Positions 1-10,200 of a stretch of 64,000 nt of DNA are shown here, piece by piece (position 1 is the stretch's first letter; each line of letters begins with the position of its first letter). Position numbers and translations under genes: made by a program. The DNA comes from Sipunculus nudus (Eukaryota; Annelida; Sipuncula; Golfingiida; Sipunculidae): the NCBI GenBank assembly GCA_026874595.1, contig CM049320.1, positions 29,562,714 to 29,626,713 of the forward strand, read 5' to 3'. The notes below the pieces were generated by a model. The model searched no databases. It had not been told where the DNA came from and worked only from the letters and a program-made list of their open reading frames with translations.

Positions 1-402
1 TGAGTTTATATTTATACAACTTGGTTATTTTTTTTTGTGGTTATGTAAATTATTGTGGGTTTATGTTAGGCTGATCTTAATATGAATTTGATTAATACAG
101 ATCATTATGAGATTGGTCAAACATAAAATGTTGTTTAAATTCTGAGGCTGCAAATTCATTACTTGATCATCAGTGTCCATGGCGTGAAATTGTTAAATAT
201 ATCTTTGTTGTAAAATCAACTGATAGGTGGGCCGATCCTGACAGTTGGAAAATAAACCAATAGCATTCTTCACATGGTTGGTATAAGGCAAGGGACTAGA
301 ATGTTAATTCACCGTACATGTCTACTGTCCATTTTTTTAATGACCAGGCAGACTCCATACACTTTATAACACATAGAAAAGATGAGATAACTATTTACAG
401 TA

Positions 403-440
<38 letters not shown>
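403..440. repeat. Compound microsatellite (AT)9(GT)10
   Basis: Alternating AT then GT dinucleotides. The homologous loci are 17618-17651 with (AT)8(GT)9, 34808-34845 with (AT)9(GT)10 and 52021-52056 with (AT)7(GT)11. The counts differ between units although the flanks are practically identical. Confidence 0.95.
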
Positions 441-441
<1 letters not shown>

Positions 442-1212
442 ATGATTTGTGATGACAAAGGATAATAAATATGTAATAATAACTTAATAATATTACATAT
501 AATTATATATTGTGAAATTATTTTAAAATATGAATAATATCTAATTGTTAAGTTGACAGCCTTATTCCGATTAGTATGCTGTCTGGAATTAATTATGGTC
601 TTCTTAATAAATAAATATTTCATGATTGTCTTTGATGAAATACTAAATAAAAATTATTCCATTCTACCATCTTAAGATGTTCATAAAATCAGCAGTCGTT
701 CTTCAGTTGAACTTTTAATTAAACAGGTATATGCCCCATTGAGGTGCTTCAAAGTAGAAAACAATTTTTAGTTAAGTTGAAGAAAAGGTAGAATGAAACG
801 ACACTCATTCCACCGTGTTTTGAGAAGGCACAAGACCAGACAACACCCACTAAATTACGTGAAGTCTGTTATTGTTTACATTGGAGTGTCATGTAACGTG
901 AGAGCCCAACAGCCATTTCAATCCTATTCAATCTGACAGTTGAAACGACTCTGGCTTCAGACGAATATTAATACGTTTAATACAGGAAATCCCCAGCCTA
1001 ATGATTTCCCTGTATTTGCATTCACTAATCCGAGTCGTCCAAATGGAAAACTTTCAAACTTGGTTTTACATAAAAAATGTTTTTTTTTTACAAACAAACA
1101 ATTTGCTTAATTAAAACGGTGTTTGTAAGTTTGATTAAACTTTTGTTGGCACAATCCCTCTCATAACTCATTAAGAAATTGCTAGAACGACGCCAGTCGT
1201 GTTTGTTAAAAC

Positions 1213-1290
1213 ACATCACAGTGCATTATTGATGTAGGGAGTTAGTCATCAAATTATATTAAGAAAATCACAAATGCGATTGAATTGTGA
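1213..1290 (+). mobile_element. Residual scrap of non-LTR retrotransposon ORF in half A
   Basis: This matches the last coding part of the relic in half B (11398-11475), from ACATCACAGTGCATTATTGA to GAATTGTGA. Everything of the element upstream of it is missing in A. The scrap shows that the retrotransposon was already present before A and B diverged and was then largely deleted from A. It recurs at the same place in A2, A3 and A4. Confidence 0.7.
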
Positions 1291-1904
1291 AATATTTGCG
1301 CTTTGGGAGAATTAGTCTTCTCTTTAGAATCAAATTTCCCCATAACGTTTACTGATATATGGACAATTTCGCTGCATAAACTCTCTTTTGATATTGACAG
1401 GAACTTCAATAAAATGTATTGGACCGCCTAAGACCTGTCATTCAAATTGACCCTATCGGTGTTTCTGTTCTGAAAGTTGACATAAATGTTGTCACAGTGA
1501 GGAGACGCTAATCATTATTGACAGTTAGTGGATCCTTGGCATTGACTGGCCTGACGTATGATGGAATGTCGTCAATTACACTTAATGTGGTTAAACTCAT
1601 ATAAATTGGGATAACAGTACATTTAAATGTTTGTTAAGAATTGCATATAAATTGTCTATCAAACTGTCAGTTCTCGTCTATCTGTCATATGTTGTTCCAT
1701 CGGAATATAGTCTTGAAATCATCTGGTTCAGACATCTGCAAATGTTTTTGAGAACAAAACAAAAAAAGTCGATTTAAATGCTTCAATAAAATGGATTGAA
1801 TATCTTTTGAAATCCCATTTGCATTGCCCGAGTCCAATTTTCGGTGAAAAAAGAACGGCTGAACATTTGTTCTTCTAGTGACATGAGACCAACCATTAAA
1901 TACA

Positions 1905-1912
1905 TTCTAGAA
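1905..1912 (+). promoter_or_regulatory. TTCTAGAA dyad upstream of lectin start (A1)
   Basis: A perfect inverted TTC-nn-GAA dyad lies 44 nt before the lectin ATG, next to an AT-rich TTAAATAC stretch that could serve as a TATA-like element. Both the dyad and its distance to the ATG are kept in B1 (12094-12101). TTCnnGAA is the minimal heat-shock-factor half-site pair, but one dyad is weak evidence and the role is a guess. Confidence 0.2.
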
Positions 1913-2091
1913 ATAAACCCACAGGAAAAGCATCCCCGGTGTTGAATAATAAAAAATGGCAAAATTTATCTTTTTGATAGCAGTGAATACTTTATATCTT
2001 AGTCTTTGGTCAGAAGGTAAAGTTCATTTAGTTCCTTGAGACTAATAAACGGGGAAAAATTGCACTTCAATTGTTTTTATTTCCTGCTATG

Positions 2092-2093
<2 letters not shown>

Positions 2094-2141
<48 letters not shown>
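2094..2141. repeat. (TA)n microsatellite in lectin intron 1, A halves
   Basis: 48 nt of TA repeats in unit 1. The homologous loci are 19306-19365 (60 nt), 36500-36553 (54 nt) and 53708-53759 (52 nt). The run of Tyr-Ile pairs in short minus-strand ORFs is just this repeat translated. Confidence 0.95.
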
Positions 2142-2144
<3 letters not shown>

Positions 2145-3574
2145 TGTAAATTTGCTGCATTTATTGTGAAATATCGATTAAAGGAAGGGTATTTTAGCCA
2201 TACCTCAAAATGAGAAAAAGGCCGGAAACGTGTGTGCGTTATTACGTACTGTGCTATTATTTTACCATATTTTACCATGAATAACAACAATTTGTCGTTT
2301 TGCCAATGAAAATTATCTTGCAAAATGTAAAAGTAACAGCATGAAATTTATAGTTATTCTGTGTTATATGTGTATTTAATCCATCGATTTTAAACTGACA
2401 GCCTTAAGCAAATAGCCCACGTGTAAATGAGCAAGGCAACATGTTTGACCACTAAGCCCCTTAATGAAGGGCACCAGCCGGTAGGGCAGTGTTATCACGT
2501 GTCAAACGGATAAATGCTTGGTATTCCACCCTCACAGCAAACCACAACATTGAATCTCCTCATGTCAGGTAAATTGAAACAAACCCTATTTATTATATAA
2601 TATTTTTTACAAAGTAAAATTCGTCATATATTTCTCTTCAAGCCTTGATTACAACCGTAGCGACAGTAGCCCACAAAAGGGATTCCTTGAACCTCGGATT
2701 GAGAAGTTTTGCCAATAAATATCACCCCACAAGAGGATGCACTAATATTTCTGGTCCTACAAGCTTACCATGCCCAACTGATGCGAGGTTCGCAGACACA
2801 TGCGCCTCAAATCCGAAACAGAAATGGTACCGGTATCCGGAATGCCTGCAAACGTCCACTAGTATGTTACACTTATCGACCAACTTCCCTGATTGTTTTT
2901 CATGTACTTATGACTAACATTTAAATAAACTATTTGAAGGATAATATATCACCAAAGGTATTTCCAGATTTAGAATATTATTTAGAATGTGGCTTTGAAT
3001 ATGGCGGAATGAGCATTTATTTTCTGTGGTGTTTCACGTTCTATATCATTGCATTTCTCACAAAAGGGATGACAACCCAGGGCCACAAGAATAGGTTGAA
3101 GCAGAGTAACATCATGATCAGTGCCACACCAGTTATGACACTACAGTCAGAAGTGATGTTGATGGGTAGAAACATGACAACTAGCAACGTACAGAAAGAT
3201 GATGGTAGGAAACAATCCAATTTGGGTAAATAATGTTGACATTAATCCAAATGGATCTATCTGTGATAAATTTTTTTTGGAAGTTCGTAAATGGGATTTA
3301 AGTGATCCATTAGCTCTATAACCAACATAAAATGTACATTTTTATGCATTCCAAGTGTCTTTCAATACCTTCGCATGTAAATAATTGTTCATGTGTTTAG
3401 GAGAATCTAGTCAAACTGTTCCTTATCGACACTAAAGAATGATTTGGATTAAGATGTATAAAATGTAGAATCTTGCAATCATTTTTCATATTTTTTCTTT
3501 CCTAAGTCTTTCTTCCAAAAGAGGTAGTGACGAATTGGATTGGATTGCAGCAGTAACCATAATTGCATATATGT

Positions 3575-3578
<4 letters not shown>

Positions 3579-3610
<32 letters not shown>
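3579..3610. repeat. (AT)n microsatellite in lectin intron 3, A halves
   Basis: 32 nt of AT repeats in unit 1. The homologous loci are 20773-20806 (34 nt), 37991-38028 (38 nt) and 55197-55236 (40 nt), so length rises steadily from A1 to A4. Confidence 0.95.
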
Positions 3611-3615
<5 letters not shown>

Positions 3616-5134
3616 TATACTGATGCTTTTCAATTCAGAAATAATCAGCATGGCCATCTAGGTAATCTCCTAGGAAATCATAATAATTGAGGCCATCTTG
3701 AGAAATACGGTTTTGAGAACAAATCTAATCAGATCATGAATATAAAGTCGATGCACACATACACGTACATAGTTTTTAGTTGTATGTAGTAACATTATAT
3801 TTATTTTTTTGGCACCCGTACAGTTCATGATTAAGCAGGTCTTTTTAGAGCATATTAGAGAAAAATAGGCATAGAGTACTGTTACATACATCACGCCTTT
3901 TTGGCGAGAATTTAGTACGAATAATTTAGCCTTTGCTATGAATTTTTTTATTAACAAAGATGTCCAACACTTTATAAACGAAGATCTATCATCCCTGGTA
4001 AAAATCCTGGTTTTGCAACACCGAATAAAGCAATAATCAATCTATTACAAGTTGCAGGCGAGAATTCTTTTTTTTTTCAATTCTAAAATGAGTGTTCTGA
4101 CTCTTACGTTACTTTTTACATATATTTCCCATCAAAGTTTCAGAAAATGTGTTCAAATTTGTTACTTATATATTTCCTCATACAAAAATTGGAATATGTA
4201 AAGTTATCCACGTATTCTCCTCACATGAACTGAAGAAAACTAAGGAGTCGTAGATTCATGGACTAATATTATATGCATGTATATATGATTTCGAGGTTGT
4301 CCCGAGGGATGGAACGCTCGCTACCGTGATTAAAAAGGAACAAACACCTGCTACATGATAAGACCATCCCCAGGCATCAGTAAAACGGAGGCCGGCGTTG
4401 CCTGCCACAACCACAGCAAGTCCATCCTAGTTTCTATTGAGACGCTGCAGGAATTACGGCACCTCGAACATTTCTTCAAAGCCCAACTATCTGATCCGTC
4501 AACTTCTGACTCACGTATGCCATTTATTTGGCACATGATTTTGTTTGTCCTTTAACACTTACTTTGTATACAACAGATATTGCTCATTTTGTTTAATCGT
4601 CTATAGTTACTTTAAAGAAGTTGACACTTGTTTAACAATATACATAAAATATAAAATATTACGGGGATAATGACACGCATTTCTTTCTTTTCCGCCATTA
4701 TCATCTAATCGTCTTATAATCGCATTTTGTGTATACTATTTGATCACATGAAAGGAAAAATAATGAGTACTAGTATGTTTTAAGGAATTATTTTTTGTAG
4801 TTTACAAGAAGGATTCGCACTGTGGTTATTGGACTTCGGCCTGGAAACCTTTGGGTTGGTATTGAACAAATGACGTGCCTCTCAATTATTAAAACTGGAT
4901 CAATGAAGATCCTCTTTCCGTTATCATGCAGGTTATGATCAATCAATCATGTGTTTTCCGAATGATAAGGAATGGTTCACTTGGCAGTGGGTACATCTGC
5001 GAGTTACGGCTGCAGAACTGAATATGTGAAGGGGAATGATTGACAAAGAACTAATAGTTGTTGCATCCAAGAATAAGACACGGCTGAGAGAGGTTTGTGT
5101 ACAAGCCTGGGTTGGGTCCGAATGCCATCAGGCC

Positions 5135-5140
5135 ATTAAA
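5135..5140 (+). terminator. Possible ATTAAA polyadenylation signal (A1)
   Basis: ATTAAA lies 114 nt after the lectin stop and is followed by GU-rich sequence (GTGCAAGTGTATATGTTTT). ATTAAA is the commonest variant of AATAAA. It is conserved at the equivalent place in all copies (15600-15605 in B1), but no transcript evidence is available here. Confidence 0.3.
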
Positions 5141-5170
5141 GTGCAAGTGTATATGTTTTAAATAATTCAA

Positions 5171-5290
5171 CTGCAAATGCAAATGTTAATAGAAATAATA
5201 GGTGCAAATGCAAAAAAAAAACTTCATGATGCAAATGCAACTTCAATATCAAATGTGTACACATGCATTTGCAATTCAATCATGTTTTGT
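5171..5290 (+). promoter_or_regulatory. Cluster of TGCAAATGCAA motifs
   Basis: TGCAAATGCAA-like words recur several times in about 120 bp. They include two exact ATGCAAAT octamers (5177-5184 and 5229-5236) and near-matches on both strands, for example ATTTGCAA near 5265. ATGCAAAT is the consensus octamer of POU-domain factors. In B copies the first octamer is kept and the second is altered to ATGCAAAC. Whether the cluster is regulatory or a decayed short tandem repeat cannot be told from sequence. Confidence 0.25.
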
Positions 5291-7622
5291 TACATAATAC
5301 GTAACAGGAATCAGGATAACTTCAGTTTTGGCTCACAGGGAGCGTTCTATTTGATAAAGAATATTAAGTGATATTTAATTTTTCAACCCCTCTTATTTAA
5401 ATATGTCTGCTGTTTTGTACACAAGGAGGCAGCTTGTATCTACATGTGAGCAATTCGCTCAAATCTTTCCTCAGAGTTTTAAGGTAAAGAAAGGCACAGT
5501 TAAAAAAGGCACACTTAGAAATGGCAAAATGCATACTTAATCAATCTGAAGGACAGTTTAAGTTTTGGATCGAATTGCATACACCATTAATGTTAAAGGG
5601 AACGATTTATGTCCGCCAGGAGTTCTTTACCATTATGTATTTTTTTGTGATTTTTTTTTTAATTCTGTTATCTTTATTATGATTTCAGAAAAAAAAATGT
5701 ATAAAGGGCATTTTGCAACTGCTTCATTTTAAACGAAGTGTACGCTGTACAATATAGTGCATGTTTAGTATCTATGTGGGTATTTTTTTATTATGGCTCG
5801 CATTATCAAACACGAAACAGTCGCTAAATATATTTGATTGTTGTTTACTGCCAAGACCAGGGCATAATTATAATATTTATTAGTAAACATAAATCAATTC
5901 ACACACATACATGTGGCTGTTTCTGTTATATTTGTGTGTTAAATAATTAGCAGCTATATTGTTCTAAATTCATGACACTGAGAATATTAGGTAGAAATAT
6001 ATTTCTCTTTGAAACGTTAAAGTCAAGAGTCTGAGCTATAATATTCCCATCAGAACTATCCACAAACTGTGGCGAAAAATCAAGCCCAGATAAAAAATAA
6101 AAATCCTAATATATAGAGCTTTAAGAGAATTTGTTTTTGTATTGTTTTGTAAAATAAATGACATATGTATAAGTTTATCCAACAGGTGGCACAGCACACC
6201 TTTTTTTCAAAGGAGATTATACCTGAAACTGATCGAATGTCAAGGCTAAATTTGGGTTACATTTTTAGGCCTGCTAACGATGATAAACCTTAATGTAACA
6301 TCATTATATGAAATAAATGTTGACATATATTGCTAATACTTGGTAGTGTCATTACTCTAGTGTACAGTGACGTAGTACATTTCGAGGAAGAACCCTGATA
6401 CCGAGAGAAGCCAAGGGCAAGATTTAGCTGAATGGCCCGACACCGATGTTTTCATAAAATGGTGAAGCCGATTGTTAAACTAGCGTTGCTGCATAAACAA
6501 AATAAAACAATGCAAAAAAGTTGATAATTAGGTCAACCTTTTTTATCATTCAAATAAATTTAAAAGTGATATTTTTGTTATAATTTGTAATATTACTTCA
6601 AACACATACTTACCGATACATGTATACATGACCCATTCCTTATCCAGCATACCTGATTGATTTATATATAAGACCACATACATTTTGAGTAATAACCTTA
6701 TTCTTTTAGTTAATATTTATACAAATTGGTTATTTTTTGTGATGATGTAAATCATTTGGGTTTATGTTAGGCCTATCTTAATACGGATTTGATTAATACA
6801 GATCATTATGAGATAGGTCAAACATAAAATGTTGTTTAAATTCTGAGGCTGCAAATTCATTACTTGATTATCAGATGTCCAGTCTCCATGGCGTGAAATT
6901 GTTAAATATATCTTTGTCGTGAAATCAACAGATAGGTTGCCCGATCCTGACGGTTGGAAAATAGCAATCTTCACATGTTTGGTATAAGGCGAGGGACTAG
7001 AATGTTAATTCACCGAACATGTCTACTGTCCATTTTTTTAATTACCAGGCAGACACCATACACTATATAACACCTAGAAAAGGTGAGATAACTATTTACA
7101 ATAAGTTATCTTAGTAATATATATATATGCGTGTGTGTGTGGATGTGTGGTGACAAAGGATGATAAATATGTAATAATAACATAATAACATTACATAAAA
7201 ATATTTTAAAATATGAATAATATCTAATTGTTAAGTTGACAGCCTTATTTCGATTTGTATGCTATCTCGAATTAATCATGGTCTTCTGAATAAATAAATA
7301 TTTCATCATTGTCTTTGATGAAAGACTTAATAAAAATGGTTCCATTCTACCATCTCTAGATGTTCATAAAATCAGCAGTCGTCCTTCAGTTGAACTTTTA
7401 ATTAAACAGGTATATGCCCCATTGAGGTGCTTTGAAGTAGAACACAATTTTTAGTTCAGTTGAAGAAGAGGTTGAATGAAGCGACACTGATTCCACCCTG
7501 TTTTGAGAAGGCACAAGACCAGACAACGCCCACTGAAACAGGTGAAGTCTGTTATTATTTACATTGGGGTGTCATGTCACGTGAAACCCCAACAGCCATT
7601 TCAATCCTATTCAATCTGACAG

Positions 7623-8040
7623 TCCGCCTCGGCACTAGAACAGAAAATATCTACAAAAAATACTTGATTTAATCACAATAAAAATGAGAACAATAATATT
7701 TGGCGCATCAATAAAGCATACGATTTGTCTGAGAGCCTGGCTCGAATAAACTAAAATTATCCAGTCTTTCCCAGCCAGCGACGGTCGGCGATAGGTACTG
7801 ACAGCTGGCCGGCTGTTGAGCAACATCGTCAGATATTGGAGAAAGTATGTAACGTATGATAATTGTAATGGTCAAATTTGGTTCCTTACGTTAAGATGCG
7901 TATGTCAGACAAATGTTATACTGAATAATGGCCTAGAATTCAAGCATGATGCTTTTTTCATGATTTCGGGTGGTGTGTCTTGACAGGTATTTAAATTTCA
8001 AAAGGCCAGGTCACCCGGCGTGAGTGATATCAAGGCAGCG

Positions 8041-8092
<52 letters not shown>

Positions 8093-9113
8093 ATTGTATG
8101 TTTCATCAATTAAAATATCCAGATTGAAATCAATATTGAAAGAAATTTAATTCCATCAAAGCACGCCACTGATTTTGCAATATAGTTGGTTTATAGGTAT
8201 GCGCTTCTTGAAGAACACAAATATTTTCATTTCCTTATGATGAAAAAAACATTTCAACATTTTCCTTCTTTTTTTATAAGACCTAAGTCCTCGGATAATT
8301 TGTTTATATAGCCTTTTCAGTGCTGGTAAATTGAGGATTGAAATTAAACGTTCAAAGGCCTTTAAATAGATTAAGCACTGTACAAACGTGTTGCAAACAA
8401 TTTAAACATGTTGCCCGCCCCCTAAAGCTTGCTATATCCCTTTTCATATACCAACAACTTTTTTTAATAGGCATATGATATCTTGTAGTTTTCGTGTCGT
8501 ACTGTAATGCTGGAACAAAGACATGTGGCAGTTGGCATTGGTCTAGTGGACGACCTGCGCCCAACGATAATAGGATCATCAAAGTCCCACATTTTCTCCT
8601 CCCACATGTAGTATAAAACATATGTGTCGTTTCATAATGGTAAGGTAAGAAAAGGTTCGACAACACATAGCTACATATGTAAGAAAAGGAATGAGAGCAG
8701 GTGAAAAATGACGGATTGTTATTCTGGGTCTATTGGTTGAAGTATTTTGAGAACTACACATTTGTGGGATAAACATTGTAAAGTACACAAATGGCTCATA
8801 AGCTGTTAATGGAAGATTGATGCCTAGGGCATACAAAAATTTCGTATGTGCTCGACCTGCTCTTGTGGATATATTTAAAATTGTACGCTTAAAAGGGCCA
8901 AACCAAGATTGCTTCGTTTTTTGGTCAGTAATTGAAGATGTGAACAGATACACCTTGGTATCTGTGGATACCTCAATTGTTCCTGTAGTCTATGTTTGCA
9001 TCATATCTTTAAGATATACATCATATTTTTTTCTCTTATTAAAACATCATGCATTTGGTTCAGGTCATCTGTGACGCAGTCCACTGAGAAAAAACCCGAA
9101 CCTCGACGACCCG
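7623..9113. other. B-only segment of about 1.49 kb, absent from A halves
   Basis: A goes directly from CTGACAG to TTGAAACGACTC (near 937), whereas B has 1491 bp between these points, with only a GT shared at the two edges. There are no terminal inverted repeats or target duplication that I can see, so a deletion in A is more likely than an insertion in B. The segment contains an (AT)n(GT)n microsatellite and overlapping ORFs of unclear meaning (minus 8352-8666 and 8579-8953, plus 8817-9074). These stay open in B1-B3, but B4 has a deletion of about 105 bp and frame changes there. No known domain is recognised. Confidence 0.6.
8049..8092. repeat. Compound (AT)n(GT)n microsatellite, B halves
   Basis: 24 nt of AT followed by 20 nt of GT in unit 1. 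The homologous loci are 25247-25292, 42468-42513 and, much shorter in the GT part, 59671-59704. Confidence 0.95.
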
Positions 9114-10200
9114 TTGAAACGACTCTGGCTTCAGACGAATAATTCAATACAGGAAATCCCCCAGCCTAGTGGTTTCGCGGTATTTGCATTCACTAATCCA
9201 AGTCGTCGAAACGGAACAACTTTCAAACTTGGTTATACATAAAAAATTTTTTTTTTCTCAAAATAAACAAATTTGCAAAATTAAAACAGTGTCTGTCAGT
9301 TTGATTAAACTTTTGTTGGCACAACCCGGCTTATAACTCTATAAAGAAATCACTAGAACGACGCCTTTTGCGTATGTTAAAAAAGATTCTGCGATTATCA
9401 CTTATATATTTATGTCTATTTTCCACTCAAAATGCCCCAGAAAACTAAACGGGCGAGTCAGATGAAAATTATTGCAGGAACCATTTAATCATGGTAAAGC
9501 CGTTTAACGGTGCAAGTTTTTGCTGTTTCCGACTATTCCTTGACAAGGAAGCTATATGTGGTATGTCGTTATCTTCGCGGTTCCCCGTGTATATATGAAA
9601 CAAAAATGTTAAATTGAAATTGTACGAAACCATAATATAAAGACTACCCTTATTTATTATGACACATTTTGATGTTTGTGTGCAACTATAATCTGAATTT
9701 ATCTTGGACACTGATACCGAACAAAATTTAAAAGTCGAGATGACACCCGCAATGGAAATGAAGCACCTTCAACAAGTATCAAAGCGATTACGGATAGATT
9801 ATTAGTCACAGATCACTTACGTTTAGATACTATTAATTATAAGTAAGAGAAAAGGAAAAAATATAAATTTTCCTGTAGAAAGGGGGGATGATGTAACAGA
9901 GATATGAAAGCAGAGCGAAATAGAGAGGCAGGGGAACCGGCAAATAACAATAGAGTACAATAAGGAAACGTGCTACCCGACTGCAGAGACATGTTTAGTT
10001 GGAAAATCACAAATCATTGTTAATGTCATATTTAATCATGTAATATATATGTAACATGAGACTTGTCCTGCATTAAATTGAAATATTGCCCTATACATAA
10101 TATTGACGGAATTCATTTAAACATATATCCGATTTCTCACTGACTTAAGATACATCCAATTGTTTTCTTGCTGTTTCTGTACTTTTTACTGCATAGATTT

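Larger units (their letters stand above)
1..1955. other. A-type upstream region (unit 1)
   Basis: No gene is recognised here. It holds a compound (AT)9(GT)10 microsatellite at 403-440 and a 78-bp scrap of retrotransposon coding sequence at 1213-1290. It also holds about 650 bp of DNA conserved with the B half (11476-12144) that runs up to the lectin start codon and probably contains its promoter. Two junctions mark where sequence present in B is absent: near 937 (B has 1491 bp more) and near 1211 (B has about 2.0 kb more). The same stretch recurs at 17216-19166, 34406-36361 and 51619-53570. Small ORFs here read through microsatellites and are not convincing genes. Confidence 0.7.
1956..5021 (+). 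pseudogene. C-type lectin gene copy A1, five exons, nonsense codons in the lectin domain
   Basis: The exons are 1956-2016, 2643-2861, 3067-3225, 4296-4514 and 4801-5021. All introns are GT-AG and phase 1, matching the intact B copies exactly. Exon 1 gives a signal peptide (MAKFIFLIAV followed by NTLYLSLWSE). Exon 2 gives a Cys-rich module with four cysteines, and exon 3 a Met/Ser/Thr-rich linker with an NMT glycosylation sequon. Exons 4-5 give a C-type lectin domain beginning CPEGW and ending YICE. The lectin domain is broken by TAA at 4331-4333 (E159), TGA at 4863-4865 (W241) and TAA at 4890-4892 (E250). The former stop is read through to TGA at 5019-5021. If transcribed it could make a 158-residue secreted protein ending 11 residues into the lectin domain. 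Pseudogene status is inferred from these stops. Confidence 0.8.
5022..6705. other. A-type downstream region (unit 1)
   Basis: This contains the presumed lectin 3' UTR, a cluster of ATGCAAAT-type motifs (5171-5290), a frameshifted remnant of the conserved short ORF (about 5402-5650) and otherwise AT-rich DNA without a recognisable gene, up to the junction with half B. In the ORF remnant a run of six A at 5502-5507, against five in A4, shifts the frame, and translation then soon stops. The stretch recurs at 22219-23903 and 39441-41124, and in a more diverged, less damaged form at 56642-58328. Confidence 0.6.
6706..10200. other. B-type upstream region (unit 1)
   Basis: The first 916 bp (6706-7622) align with A 1-936. 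7623-9113 is a B-only segment described separately. 9114 to about 9383 aligns with A 937 to about 1210. 9384-10200 is B-only, AT-rich DNA with no recognised coding function that runs into the retrotransposon relic. A 70-codon ORF at 7460-7672 is intact in B copies, but its A counterpart is degraded and its protein resembles nothing I know. The region recurs at 23904-27400 and 41125-44621, and in diverged form at 58329-61749. Confidence 0.6.

Noticed and set aside
2093-2323. Minus-strand ORF ending in a long Tyr-Ile run
   Set aside because: The run is the (TA)n microsatellite of lectin intron 1 in translation; length changes between copies with the repeat. The same applies to the ORFs at 12347-12550, 19305-19547, 29481-29735 and others.
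2709-2924. 71-codon ORF overlapping lectin exon 2 in another frame
   Set aside because: Shadow frame of the exon; it does not end at the conserved GTATGT donor in a usable phase.
2934-3233. 99-codon ORF with a hydrophobic stretch, as a small membrane protein
   Set aside because: It is intron 2 read through into lectin exon 3. The acceptor before 3067 and the phase match with exons 2 and 4 explain the conserved part better.
4351-4536. Minus-strand 61-codon ORF
   Set aside because: Antisense of lectin exon 4; no independent support.
4863-4892. Rescue of the A-type stops by A-to-I RNA editing
   Set aside because: Editing could turn TGA into a Trp codon at position 241, but TAA at 250 and 159 cannot become the Glu codon found in B.
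8579-8953. Minus-strand 124-codon ORF as the C-terminal part of another retrotransposon
   Set aside because: There is a faint likeness to the tail of RTE-type polymerases, but no diagnostic motif; too weak to annotate.
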